NCBI GenBank assembly: GCA_964541605.1
Contig: CAZIQY010000076.1
Location: 1-13,483, forward strand
Origin: CAZIQY01 sp964541605
GTDB taxonomy: Bacteria > Desulfobacterota > Syntrophia > Syntrophales > UBA2185
Reading direction: 5' to 3'
Length of the DNA: 13,483 bases
Position numbers and translations under genes: made by a program. Positions 1 through 6,898 of the stretch are shown in pieces. Within the stretch, counting starts at the first letter, position 1. Each line of letters begins with the position of its first letter. Below the pieces are notes generated by a model, which was not told the origin of the DNA, did not search any database, and worked only from the letters and a program-made list of their open reading frames with translations.

Positions 1-1
1 G

Positions 2-190
2 CTTGATGATTTCCAAAACAGAAAATATGATATCCGACCGGGAGATTCGATAAGAGCAATAGTAGAAATTATGACGAAGTACTCATTTGATAATGAGGTT
101 ATATCGATGCACTATAAGGTTTTAAAGGTTAATGAGATTATTCATCTTAGTGTGCATCAACAGGCATCTTGGATAGACGAACATGAATAA
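2..190 (+). CDS. 3' end of an unrecognised protein gene (partial)
   Basis: The window opens inside a reading frame that runs without a stop from base 2 to a TAA at 188-190, giving 62 residues that end ...QQASWIDEHE. The composition is protein-like (charged, with alternating hydrophobics, e.g. DSIRAIVEIMTKY) and there is no low-complexity sequence. I do not recognise the family, and the N-terminal part lies outside the window. By eye the DNA is clearly more AT-rich than the housekeeping genes to the right, resembling only the GIY-YIG gene at 9568. It lies on the island side of tRNA-Phe and converges on it, so it may belong to transferred DNA. No terminator is obvious just after the stop. A chance open frame of this length is possible but less likely given the sensible amino-acid composition. 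Confidence 0.5.
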   Translation, partial: LDDFQNRKYDIRPGDSIRAIVEIMTKYSFDNEVISMHYKVLKVNEIIHLSVHQQASWIDEHE

Positions 191-402
191 TATTTTGTCG
201 CCGATTTCATTTATCTATTCACACCTATTTTAAAAAACATATTATGCGACAACATCCCACCATGTCCCACCTAATCCCTTATTATCCAGCACTTTTCTTC
301 TCATTTTCACATTAACCAACTTGTCACCGTTTATATTCATCCCTTCACAAAGGTCTCCTTTTATCTGACTGCCATGTTGAAGTGGACGCTTATCGCCGTC
401 AT

Positions 403-448
403 AAAAAAATGAGGGGTTACAGGTTTTACTTACGACCTGTAACCCCTT
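403..448 (-). terminator. Rho-independent terminator downstream of tRNA-Phe
   Basis: Bases 412-424 and 435-447 are perfect 13-bp inverted repeats (AGGGGTTACAGGT and its complement) separated by a 10-nt loop. Read on the minus strand, the stem is followed after two bases by a run of seven T (403-409). It begins about 10 nt past the tRNA CCA end, where a terminator for that transcript is expected. In the plus direction no T-run follows the stem, so it works best for minus-strand transcription. Confidence 0.88.
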
Positions 449-457
449 GATTTTCAA

Positions 458-533
458 TGGTGGGTCAGGGCAGAATCGAACTGCCGACACTCGGATTTTC
501 AGTCCGATGCTCTACCGACTGAGCTACCGACCC
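458..533 (-). tRNA. tRNA-Phe (anticodon GAA)
   Basis: Read on the minus strand, 76 nt fold as a canonical tRNA. The acceptor stem is GGGTCGG paired with CTGACCC (one G-T wobble), the D arm is AGCTCAGTCGGTAGAGC, and the anticodon stem TCGGA/TCCGA encloses loop CTGAAAA, giving anticodon GAA. The T arm carries GTTCGATTC, the discriminator base is A, and CCA is encoded. It lies downstream of the RDD gene in the same orientation and has its own terminator at 403-448. Its 3' end faces the AT-rich left edge of the window, the usual side for integration of genomic islands. Confidence 0.97.
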
Positions 534-572
534 GCGCCGGTATACTCTCCGCAAAAACATGGAGGAAAATGC

Positions 573-599
573 TCTATAAAATCTCCCTTTCTTTGTCAA
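573..599 (-). promoter_or_regulatory. Possible promoter for tRNA-Phe
   Basis: On the minus strand a perfect TTGACA (594-599) is followed after 15 nt by TATAGA (573-578), about 40 nt upstream of the mature tRNA 5' end. The spacer is shorter than the ideal 17 nt, so strength is uncertain. The -10 box overlaps the stop codon of the RDD gene. Confidence 0.45.
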
Positions 600-1095
600 G
601 GTATTTTTCGCCGGATGGTTCTGAAGTTCCATCGACGATGTTTGCCGTGCGAATGACAAGCGTCCCTGCAATCTTGTCATGCCAGCCCTGCTTTTTGGGA
701 TCGACGGCAATCCAGAAAAAACCGAGATAGAAGATGGCTGAAACGAAATATCCCGTCCATCGCAGGAATCCGATCCCGAGGGTCATTTCTTCTCCCGTCG
801 ACTGTACCACCCGAAGGCCGAAGATCATTTTTCCCGGCGTCTGGCCGGTCGTCCCGTGAAAATAGGTAAAGTAAAGCATGTGGATCAGCACTGCCATAAG
901 GCTGTAAAGAAATATGAACTTGATACCAAGATCCACGATACCCTCCGGAAAAATCTTCCGGTATTGCGGTGGAAATCCGATCCATAAAGCGAGCAGGCCC
1001 ACAAAAAGGATAAGCAGCGATATGAACAGGAGAATGAGCTTATCGATAAAAAAAGCCATCGTTCTTCTCCAGAATCCACCGAAACATTCTTCCAT
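574..1095 (-). CDS. RDD family integral membrane protein
   Basis: This 173-residue protein has the family signature. An N-terminal FWRRTMAFFIDKLIL segment carries the Arg...Asp pair and leads into the first membrane helix (about residues 15-40). A second hydrophobic segment spans about 55-78, then comes GQTPGKMIFGLRVV (about 84-97), a third hydrophobic stretch at 110-130, and the terminal WHDKIAGTLVIR motif. RDD proteins are small membrane proteins of mostly unknown role; some have been linked to ion or compatible-solute transport, so no substrate is assigned. The start ATG (1093-1095) overlaps the rsmE stop by one base (TAATG), so translation is probably coupled and the gene is the last of the prmA-rsmE-RDD operon. 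The charged tail after about residue 150 is poorly conserved in this family. Confidence 0.88.
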   Translation of the reverse strand: MEECFGGFWRRTMAFFIDKLILLFISLLILFVGLLALWIGFPPQYRKIFPEGIVDLGIKFIFLYSLMAVLIHMLYFTYFHGTTGQTPGKMIFGLRVVQSTGEEMTLGIGFLRWTGYFVSAIFYLGFFWIAVDPKKQGWHDKIAGTLVIRTANIVDGTSEPSGEKYLDKEREIL

Positions 1096-1690
1096 TATCG
1101 GGAGTCCTTCCCTTCAGATGTTCCGCCGAACATCCCTTTTTCATACTGAATAATGGAAAGAATCGTGAGGGCTGCGGTTTCCACCTTCAATACCTGCCTG
1201 CCCAGACTGACAGAGACGAATCCCTTTTCCCCGGCTCTTGTGACTTCTTCCTTCGTAAATCCCCCCTCCGGACCGACAATAACGGAAATACCTTTTATTC
1301 CGTCATAGCGCTGATCACACAACACCTCCCGGACGCCTTTTCCGGTTTCCTCTTCCCAGAAGATCATATTCAGGGATTCACTTTCCGTCTGCGTAAGCGC
1401 CTCTTCAAAGGACAGGATTTCATCGATCACGGGAATNNNNNNNNNNNNNNNNNNNNNNNNNNNNNNNNNNNNNNNNNNNNNNNNNNNNNNNNNNNNNNNN
1501 NNNNNNNNNNNNNNNNNNNNNNNNNNNNNNNNNNNNCTTCGCATTCCCATCCGTTTCCGTCAAAGAGCATCAAACGATCGCCCTTCTTCATCCGGAGGAC
1601 GGATTTCACATACCGCAGGTTTTCTTTTCCCAGTTCAAAATGGTCGCTATCTTCTAAATTCCGGGGAAAATAGACTCTGGGTACGGTCAA
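1095..1690 (-). CDS. rsmE: 16S rRNA (uracil1498-N3)-methyltransferase, interrupted by an assembly gap
   Basis: RsmE is a SPOUT-class SAM enzyme that methylates U1498 of 16S rRNA. Two parts are visible. About 51 N-terminal residues (RVYFPR..., LRYVKSVLRMKKGDRLMLFDG) form the PUA-like domain start. About 113 C-terminal residues contain GPEGGF and SLGRQVLKVETAALTIL, the knotted SAM-binding signature. Between them lie 100 Ns, and the two parts are in different frames across that placeholder. This shows that the N-run is not the true length rather than that the gene is mutated. Family members are about 240-250 residues, so roughly 80 residues are hidden. The start is a TTG at 1688-1690, two bases after the prmA stop, with a GGGGGAAG ribosome-binding site on the minus strand. 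The end overlaps the RDD start by one base. Confidence 0.9.
1437..1536. other. Assembly gap (100 Ns)
   Basis: Exactly 100 Ns, a standard placeholder for a scaffold gap of unknown size. It lies inside rsmE, and the flanking coding frames do not match across 100 nt. From the usual RsmE length the true distance is probably about 240 nt. Confidence 0.97.
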
Positions 1691-1692
1691 TA

Positions 1693-2646
1693 TCAGCTTC
1701 CCCCTTTACGAAGAACGTAACAGACCCACTCTTTTTCGGTGATTACATTGCAGAGGGCAAATTGGCCGGCAAGGAAGTGCGATTCGATATCGGAACGATT
1801 CTGGTCAATAATCCCGGAAATCACCAGATATCCGTTATTTTCGATCAGCGAGGTTAAATGGGCGCGAAGCCTGATCAATATCTTTGCCGTAAGATTGGCG
1901 ACAATCAGATCAAACGGTTCGTGAATGGTGTTCACATCGCAGTTGATAATGTCTACCCGGTCGTCAACATGATTGATCATCACATTTTCCCGGGCAATCT
2001 CGGCCGCTTTCTTGTCAACGTCCACGCAAACGACCCTTCCCGCGCCCAGCTTCGCGCAGGAAATACCCAGGATTCCCGTTCCCGTGCCGACGTCCAGCAC
2101 CCGCCATGTTTTAATGGTCCTGTCCTTAAGCAGGATGCCTTCGATCGCTTCCAGGCACATTCTTGTGGAAGGATGCTGGCCGGTTCCGAATGCCATACCG
2201 GGATCAATGTCTATGACAATGTCCCTTCCCGCAGGAGCATAACGCTCCCAAGTCGGTTTGATGACGATGTTTTTGCTGACACGAAGGGGCTTAAAATATT
2301 TTTTCCATTCTTCCCCCCAGTCATGACCCGTGACTGCTTCCGTTGTAAAGCTTGCTTCCTCCAGTTCCGGAAACAACTGAGAAAGACTGCCGATATAGGT
2401 TTTCAGCGATGCAATCCGGTTTTCCAGCCGGATGTCGAAGGGAAGATACGCCTTCAGAACTTCCTGGTTTTCAGATACCCCGAAGTCACTCGAGGCCTGG
2501 GATTCCGGTTCCTCCTGGAATACGCCCTGCGTGCCGATTTCGGTCAGAAAATTGGATAGGGCATCAACCAGTTCGGAAGGGCTTGATACGTCGATTTTCA
2601 ACCATTTCCCTTTTTTTTCGCTCACTTTCTCCGTGGAATCCGGCAT
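1693..2646 (-). CDS. prmA: Ribosomal protein L11 methyltransferase
   Basis: PrmA trimethylates ribosomal protein L11 using SAM. The 317-residue product is close to the family length (about 290-310) with a slightly longer N-terminus. An N-terminal substrate-recognition domain (about 12-120) ends in WGEEWKKYFKP. It is followed by the diagnostic DPGMAFGTGQHPST (148-161), the Rossmann SAM loop DVGTGTGIL (185-193), the acidic end of the next strand (VDVD, 208-211) and NLTAKIL (251-257) at the active-site position. The ATG at 2644-2646 has a GGAGG ribosome-binding site 7 nt upstream. It is first in the prmA-rsmE-RDD operon, which pairs two translation-apparatus methyltransferases; prmA-rsmE adjacency is common in bacteria. 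A promoter is proposed at 2689-2717. Confidence 0.96.
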   Translation of the reverse strand: MPDSTEKVSEKKGKWLKIDVSSPSELVDALSNFLTEIGTQGVFQEEPESQASSDFGVSENQEVLKAYLPFDIRLENRIASLKTYIGSLSQLFPELEEASFTTEAVTGHDWGEEWKKYFKPLRVSKNIVIKPTWERYAPAGRDIVIDIDPGMAFGTGQHPSTRMCLEAIEGILLKDRTIKTWRVLDVGTGTGILGISCAKLGAGRVVCVDVDKKAAEIARENVMINHVDDRVDIINCDVNTIHEPFDLIVANLTAKILIRLRAHLTSLIENNGYLVISGIIDQNRSDIESHFLAGQFALCNVITEKEWVCYVLRKGGS

Positions 2647-2688
2647 GATTCACCCTCCTTTGTCCGCATTGAATCCCTGCTGAATTAT

Positions 2689-2717
2689 TCTATATCTTCT
2701 TTTTGATCATATTTCAA
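2689..2717 (-). promoter_or_regulatory. Sigma-70-type promoter for the prmA operon
   Basis: On the minus strand TTGAAA (2712-2717) and TATAGA (2689-2694) are separated by exactly 17 nt, about 45 nt upstream of the prmA start. The -35 box matches consensus at 5 of 6 positions and the -10 box at 4 of 6. It is the best promoter-like sequence I see in this divergent intergenic region. Confidence 0.6.
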
Positions 2718-2727
2718 GCTGCTTGAA
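2713..2727. promoter_or_regulatory. 15-nt palindrome, possible operator
   Basis: TTCAAGC-T-GCTTGAA is a perfect 7+7 dyad with a one-base centre. It overlaps the -35 box of the proposed prmA promoter and lies about 30 nt upstream of the sirC start, so a bound protein could affect both divergent operons. I do not recognise the regulator. No T-run follows, so it is not a terminator. Confidence 0.35.
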
Positions 2728-2758
2728 TTTTCACGGCCTTCATGATACCGTCACCTTC

Positions 2759-3406
2759 ATGCAGTACTATCCTATATATCTCAATGTCGCAAACCGAAGG
2801 TGCGTCGTCGTGGGCGGGGGTGACGTTGCCGGAAGAAAGGTGCAGCGGCTCCTTGAGTGCGGCGCCCGAGTGGTCGTTATCGGAAGGGCGCTTACGCCTG
2901 CCCTGGAAATCATGATAAAAGACGGCTTGATTGATCGGATTGACGGCGATTACAATGAGGCGCATCTCCATGATGCCTTTCTGGTTATCGGCGCCACGGA
3001 CAAGGAAGAAGTCAACGCAAGAATTTCAGAAGATGCGAGGGAAAAAGGCATCATGGTCAACATCGTCGATGATCCCGAAAAATGTGATTTCATCCTTCCA
3101 TCCCTTTTTCAGCGGGGAGATCTTACGGTTGCCATATCCACAGGGGGGAAAAGCCCGGCCCTGGCAAAAAAAATGAGGGAGGAACTGGAAGGGCTTTACG
3201 GGCCGGAATATCTTATCCTGCTCAATCTACTGGGAGCGATTCGGGAGAAAATCAAGGCAAGGGGTGCATCTCCCGACGATAACAAACGCCTGTTTGAAGT
3301 CCTCGTGAACTCGGATATCCTTCAGCACATCCGGGAAAACAACTGGGATCGCATAAACAAGATGGTTCATGATTTGACGGGAGAGGACATAAAGGCAGGC
3401 GAATAA
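2759..3406 (+). CDS. Precorrin-2 dehydrogenase (SirC / CysG N-terminal type)
   Basis: This enzyme oxidises precorrin-2 to sirohydrochlorin with NAD+; CysG/Met8-type relatives also insert iron to make siroheme. The 215-residue product begins MQYYPIYL, as SirC proteins do. It has an NAD-binding VVVGGGDVAGRKV loop (16-28), then GATD (77-80), VNIVDD with the catalytic-type Asp pair (103-104), CDFILPS (108-114) and STGGKSPALAKKMR. An in-frame TTG at 2723 would add 12 residues with no family counterpart, so the ATG is preferred, although no Shine-Dalgarno is clear before either start. It is the first gene of the plus-strand tetrapyrrole cluster and overlaps ccsA by one base (TAATG). Whether it also acts as the ferrochelatase cannot be told from sequence alone. 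If it does not, a separate SirB/CbiK/CbiX is needed elsewhere. Confidence 0.92.
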   Translation: MQYYPIYLNVANRRCVVVGGGDVAGRKVQRLLECGARVVVIGRALTPALEIMIKDGLIDRIDGDYNEAHLHDAFLVIGATDKEEVNARISEDAREKGIMVNIVDDPEKCDFILPSLFQRGDLTVAISTGGKSPALAKKMREELEGLYGPEYLILLNLLGAIREKIKARGASPDDNKRLFEVLVNSDILQHIRENNWDRINKMVHDLTGEDIKAGE

Positions 3407-4221
3407 TGGACATCCTCTCTTTTAAAGTGGCCCTCGCAATTTATTTCATCAGCGCCCTCGGGTACTTAACCTCCCTGTATGTCAGAAGGGTACTGGTAGC
3501 CAAGATAGCAACCTGGGTCCTCACGGTAGCCTTCATCAATCACACTATTTTTTTTGTATTCAGGTATGCCGGGACCGGACAGATCCCCATCATGAGTCTC
3601 CATGAGACGCTGTCCTTCTTTGCCTGGGCGATGTCTGGCATTTATCTGGCCTTTCAGCTGAAAACCAAAACCAGGATTCTGGGGGCGTTTGTCTCGCCTG
3701 TCGCTTTTTTACTGATGATCCTGGCTTCTGTCGGTCTGGGCGGTCCGGTTTCCATCCCTCCCGCCCTGCAGGGGAACCTGGTGCCGGTTCACGTGGCGCT
3801 TGCCGTCATGGGGGAGGCACTCTTTGCTCTGGCGTCCCTGGCCGGAGCCATGTATCTGATTCAGGAAGGGTTGATCAAGAATAAAAAAATGAGCAGTTTT
3901 ACAAGGATTCTCCCGTCCCTGACGGACCTGGATCGAATCAATCATATCAGTCTTCTCTGGGGATTTCCGTTGCTGACTCTGGGCATTCTGGTGGGATCGA
4001 TATGGGCGCGAACCGTGTGGGGAAGCCTTTGGCAGTGGGACCCGAAGCAGGTCTGGACGCTGACGGCCTGGATCTTCTATGCCCTCATCCTGCATCAGAG
4101 AATCGCCATCGGCTGGAAAGGGCGCAAGGCCGCCCTGTCTTCTCTCCTCGCTTTCGGATTTCTCCTCGCGTCATTTGTCATCGTAACCCTGTGCTTCGTA
4201 ACGGCCCATACCTTTATATAA
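3406..4221 (+). CDS. CcsA/ResC/HemX-like cytochrome c assembly membrane protein
   Basis: The 271-residue polytopic protein has about eight hydrophobic segments (near residues 6-26, 35-52, 66-84, 93-111, 126-152, 182-201, 217-233 and 245-266). It contains the tryptophan-rich WWD-type motif WGSLWQWDPKQVW (205-217). Histidines that commonly ligate heme in this family are at 129 (PVHV), 230 (ALILH) and 268 (TAHTF). CcsA/ResC proteins handle heme in system II cytochrome c maturation, whereas Bacillus HemX, next to hemA, influences HemA level. The position directly before hemA fits both readings, and sequence alone does not separate them. Its ATG overlaps the sirC stop and hemA starts 5 nt after its stop, so the three genes are almost certainly co-transcribed. 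Confidence 0.88.
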   Translation: MDILSFKVALAIYFISALGYLTSLYVRRVLVAKIATWVLTVAFINHTIFFVFRYAGTGQIPIMSLHETLSFFAWAMSGIYLAFQLKTKTRILGAFVSPVAFLLMILASVGLGGPVSIPPALQGNLVPVHVALAVMGEALFALASLAGAMYLIQEGLIKNKKMSSFTRILPSLTDLDRINHISLLWGFPLLTLGILVGSIWARTVWGSLWQWDPKQVWTLTAWIFYALILHQRIAIGWKGRKAALSSLLAFGFLLASFVIVTLCFVTAHTFI

Positions 4222-4226
4222 AAACC

Positions 4227-5495
4227 ATGAACGTTATCCTCATCGGCATGAATCACAAAACGGCCCCTCTGGAAATCAGGGAAAGGCTCTCTTTGGCCTG
4301 CGGCGACGATGTCACGCCCCTGATGGAAATGATAAAAATGCCCCGGATAAAGGAAGTGATGTACCTGGCCACCTGCAACCGGGTTGAGGTCCTGGCCCAT
4401 ACCGCAGACACCGAGGACACGGTGGAGAGACTGAAAGAATTCATTTTCCGTCACGGGAATCTTTCCGTTGAAGAAATGGTTAACTGCCTTTACCTGTACT
4501 TTGACCACGACGCGGTCCGTCATCTTTTCCGGGTGGCGTCCAGCATCGATTCCATGGTCATGGGAGAGCCGCAGATCCTCGGACAGGTCAAGGACGCGTA
4601 TCGCCGGTCTGTCGAACACAACGCGACCGGGATCATCCTGAACAGGATCATCCACCATGCCTTTCGCACGGCTAAAAGGGTTAGAACGGAGACAGGGATT
4701 GCAGGAAACGCCGTATCCGTCAGTTTTGCCGCGGTAGAGCTGGCGAAAAAAATATTCGGAAGTCTCAAAGGCAAGACGATCCTGCTTATCGGCGCCGGGG
4801 AGATGTCGGAACTGGCGGCAAGGCACCTGATCAATAACGGCGTGGACCGTATCGTGATCACCAATCGAACGTACGAACGGGCGGCACATATGGCTGAAGA
4901 CTTTCAAGGGACCGCCATAGAATTCGAACTGTTGCCTGAAAAACTCCGGGACGTGGATATCGTCATCAGTTCGACAGGCGCCCCCGGCTATGTGATCACC
5001 GTTCCCGTCATCGAAGCAGCGCTCCGCAGGCGCAAGAACCGTCTTCTGTTTCTGATCGACATTGCCGTTCCCAGAGACATCGATCCTGCCGTGGGCGACA
5101 TCGATAACGTTTATCTCTACAATATCGATAACCTGCAGGATATTGTGGACAACAACCTGAAAAGCAGGGTAAAGGAAGCCCAAAAAGCGGAAATCATTAT
5201 CGAAGAGGAAGTTGTCAAATACCAGGAATGGTACAATGCCCTGGAAGTTGTCCCGACGATTGTTTCGCTCAGGGGAAAAATGGAGGGCATTGTCAAAGGT
5301 GAACTGGCCAGATCCGGTTCCTGGATGCAGAACCTGACGGACGAGGAACGGAAAAATATCGAACTGGTGGCCGTTTCCATCATCAACAAGATTCTTCATG
5401 ATCCCATCACCGGACTGAAGGAGGAAAGCAGGGATCAGAGCGCCCTGCCTTACATTGCAGCGGTGAGAAGACTGTTCGGTCTGGATGATATATAG
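4227..5495 (+). CDS. hemA: Glutamyl-tRNA reductase
   Basis: HemA reduces glutamyl-tRNA(Glu) to glutamate-1-semialdehyde with NADPH, the first committed step of C5-route tetrapyrrole synthesis. The 422-residue protein matches the usual length of about 420. It has IGMNHKTAPLEIRERL at the N-terminus, the catalytic cysteine in YLATCNRVE at residue 50, GEPQILGQVKDAY in the catalytic domain, the NADP loop LLIGAGEMSELAARHL, and a helical C-terminal dimerisation region ending in LFGLDDI. An in-frame extension back to 4002 would overlap ccsA by over 200 nt, so the ATG at 4227 is chosen; no strong Shine-Dalgarno is visible, and coupling to ccsA is likely. The partner HemL (aminomutase) is not in the window. 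Confidence 0.97.
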   Translation: MNVILIGMNHKTAPLEIRERLSLACGDDVTPLMEMIKMPRIKEVMYLATCNRVEVLAHTADTEDTVERLKEFIFRHGNLSVEEMVNCLYLYFDHDAVRHLFRVASSIDSMVMGEPQILGQVKDAYRRSVEHNATGIILNRIIHHAFRTAKRVRTETGIAGNAVSVSFAAVELAKKIFGSLKGKTILLIGAGEMSELAARHLINNGVDRIVITNRTYERAAHMAEDFQGTAIEFELLPEKLRDVDIVISSTGAPGYVITVPVIEAALRRRKNRLLFLIDIAVPRDIDPAVGDIDNVYLYNIDNLQDIVDNNLKSRVKEAQKAEIIIEEEVVKYQEWYNALEVVPTIVSLRGKMEGIVKGELARSGSWMQNLTDEERKNIELVAVSIINKILHDPITGLKEESRDQSALPYIAAVRRLFGLDDI

Positions 5496-5500
5496 CCTAT

Positions 5501-5665
5501 TTCAACAGGGTGTCGTTCCTGCCCCCGACAAGGATATTTGCGGGCAGGCTCCGGCGAGAATCCATTTACCAACAGTAATCCCTGCGCAGGCGCGGATCGA
5601 AACGGAAGATAGCCGTTACCTCTGGCCGGACATGCTATCATCCCCGCGCAAACGGAATCCATGCA
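5501..5665. repeat. Cluster of eroded palindromic repeats
   Basis: The 295-nt hemA-hemC gap holds no gene. This part contains three degenerate copies of the GTCATTCC-type repeat: about 5510-5564 (CCTGCCC...GGGCAGG stem with an enlarged loop), about 5573-5602 (ATCCCTGCGCAGGCGCGGAT core) and about 5634-5662 (CATCCCCGCG...CGGAATCCATG). An intact copy follows at 5673-5739. Open frames over this stretch are translations of the repeat, not proteins. Confidence 0.6.
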
Positions 5666-5672
5666 CCCTCCT

Positions 5673-5739
5673 GTCATCCCCGCGAAAGCGGGGATCCAGG
5701 GTTTAAAGGACATGGATTCCGGATCAAGCCCGGAATGAC
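5673..5739 (+). repeat. Composite palindromic repeat, copy 1
   Basis: A 67-nt element of two hairpins in inverted arrangement. Hairpin A is ATCCCCGC-GAAA-GCGGGGAT (starting at 5676) and hairpin B is ATTCCGG-atcaagc-CCGGAAT (5715-5735). The outer ends read GTCAT... and ...ATGAC, so the whole unit has terminal inverted repeats. It lies between hemA and hemC and would be transcribed as two RNA stems in the heme mRNA. Confidence 0.85.
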
Positions 5740-5777
5740 AAAAATAACGAATTATCAGAAGAAGTTACAATATAATG

Positions 5778-5793
5778 AGGAGATTGTCATATT
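5778..5793 (+). promoter_or_regulatory. Ribosome-binding site and ATT start codon of hemC
   Basis: AGGAG at 5778-5782 lies 8 nt before an ATT at 5791-5793 in the hemC frame. The frame is closed by TGA at 5776-5778, and between that stop and the conserved HemC N-terminus there is no ATG, GTG or TTG. The other two frames across this point stop quickly. ATT is therefore the only plausible start unless the assembly has a base error. Confidence 0.65.
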
Positions 5794-6735
5794 AAAAACA
5801 CGCTGAGAATCGGAACACGGGGCAGCGCTCTGGCATTGACGCAGGCCCGCTGGGTGGCAGATCAACTGAAAAAGCGACTGCCTGACGTGGGCGTCGTGAT
5901 TGCTGTGATCAAGACGAAGGGAGACGTCATGCAGGATGTCTCCCTGGCTAAAATCGGCGGAAAGGGAATCTTCGTGAAGGAAATTGAGGATGCCCTTCTC
6001 CGGGGCGAAATCGATCTTGCCGTTCACAGCATGAAAGATGTCCCCGTGGACATCCCCGAAGGTCTGGAAATCGGGATCACGACCGAAAGGGAGGACCCCC
6101 GGGACGTCCTGATCTCGAAGAACGACAGAAAAATTGACGAAATGCCGCCGGGGGCCCGTATTGGAACCGGATCCCTGAGAAGGGGCTTCCAGCTCCGGAA
6201 CCTTTATCCGGAGATAGAAATCGTTCCCCTGCGGGGGAACCTGGATACCCGGATCAAGAAAATCGAAACGGAGGATCTCGACGGCATTGTCGTGGCGGCG
6301 GCGGGAATGAAGCGGATGGGATGGGGTGATCGCATTTCCCAGTTCATCCCTCTGGACGTGATGTTGCCGTCCATCGGGCAGGGCGTCCTCGGCATTGAGT
6401 TGAGAAAGGATGACAGCAGCATCAGGCAGGCCGTTTCCTTTATCAATCATGCAGAAACATGGATAGAAACCACCGCCGAACGGGCCTTTTTAAAACAACT
6501 GGGCGGCGGCTGCCAGTTGCCCATCGCAGCCTACGCGAAAAAACAAGGGGAAAACCTCATATTGAAGGGCCTCCTGGGCAGCCTGGATGGACGTACCATG
6601 ATCCGGGAAGAGATTGAAGGCTGCTGCGAAGATGCGGAAACGATGGGTGCAAGGCTGGCGGATAAAATTTTATCCCGGGGAGGACGGGCCATTTTGAGAA
6701 TGGTCTATGAGAGTTGTCCGGATAACCGCTGCTAA
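5791..6735 (+). CDS. hemC: Hydroxymethylbilane synthase (porphobilinogen deaminase), ATT start
   Basis: HemC joins four porphobilinogen units into hydroxymethylbilane on a covalent dipyrromethane cofactor. From the ATT the protein is 314 residues, matching E. coli HemC (313). It begins KNTLRIGTRGSALALTQARW, the conserved substrate/cofactor-binding N-terminus. It continues with IKTKGD, GKGIFVKEIEDALL, DLAVHSMKDVP, IGTGSLRRGFQL, RGNLDTRIKK and IGQGVLGIE, and carries the cofactor-attachment cysteine in GGGCQLPIA (residue 241). Starting at the first conventional codon, TTG at 5836, would delete the essential RIGTRGS motif. It is separated from hemA by a repeat-filled gap and is followed by another repeat before cobA-hemD. 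An internal TATAAT at 5771 is not convincingly a promoter. Confidence 0.95.
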   Translation: MKNTLRIGTRGSALALTQARWVADQLKKRLPDVGVVIAVIKTKGDVMQDVSLAKIGGKGIFVKEIEDALLRGEIDLAVHSMKDVPVDIPEGLEIGITTEREDPRDVLISKNDRKIDEMPPGARIGTGSLRRGFQLRNLYPEIEIVPLRGNLDTRIKKIETEDLDGIVVAAAGMKRMGWGDRISQFIPLDVMLPSIGQGVLGIELRKDDSSIRQAVSFINHAETWIETTAERAFLKQLGGGCQLPIAAYAKKQGENLILKGLLGSLDGRTMIREEIEGCCEDAETMGARLADKILSRGGRAILRMVYESCPDNRC

Positions 6736-6781
6736 ATGTGCAAGATGATGAGTTCGTAAATAGCCTATAAACCCTTATTTT

Positions 6782-6860
6782 GTCATTCCGGACTTGATCC
6801 GGAATCCATTTCTTTCGAGTAGTTACGTTTTTTCTGGATTCCCGCTTTCGCGGGAATGAC
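6782..6860 (-). repeat. Composite palindromic repeat, copy 2 (inverted orientation)
   Basis: A 79-nt unit with hairpin B first (ATTCCGGacttgatCCGGAAT, 6785-6805) and hairpin A second (ATTCCCGC-TTTC-GCGGGAAT, starting at 6838). The outer ends are GTCATTCC and GGAATGAC. It is the same element as copy 1 in the opposite orientation with a longer AT-rich spacer, and it sits in the 163-nt hemC-cobA/hemD gap. Confidence 0.88.
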
Positions 6861-6898
6861 GGCTTTTTGCGAATCCGTCAAAGATAAGGAGTATCCAG

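Noticed and set aside
242..490. Minus-strand open frame of 82 codons
   Set aside because: It runs through the 3' half of tRNA-Phe and its terminator, has no ribosome-binding site, and matches no family I recognise.
4002..4226. N-terminal extension of hemA
   Set aside because: It lies inside ccsA in another frame, and the standard HemA N-terminus begins at 4227.
4095..5399. Long minus-strand open frame opposite hemA
   Set aside because: It is the antisense shadow of a well-supported gene; the composition (many D, H, G, R, F) is typical of such shadows.
5450..5713. Open frames on both strands across the hemA-hemC gap
   Set aside because: Their peptides (for example PWIPAFAGMTGG) are translations of the palindromic repeat, seen in many genomes as false genes.
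5771..5776. Perfect TATAAT before hemC as a promoter -10 box
   Set aside because: No acceptable -35 lies about 17 nt upstream, and a start site about 7 nt downstream would leave the AGGAG ribosome-binding site out of the transcript.
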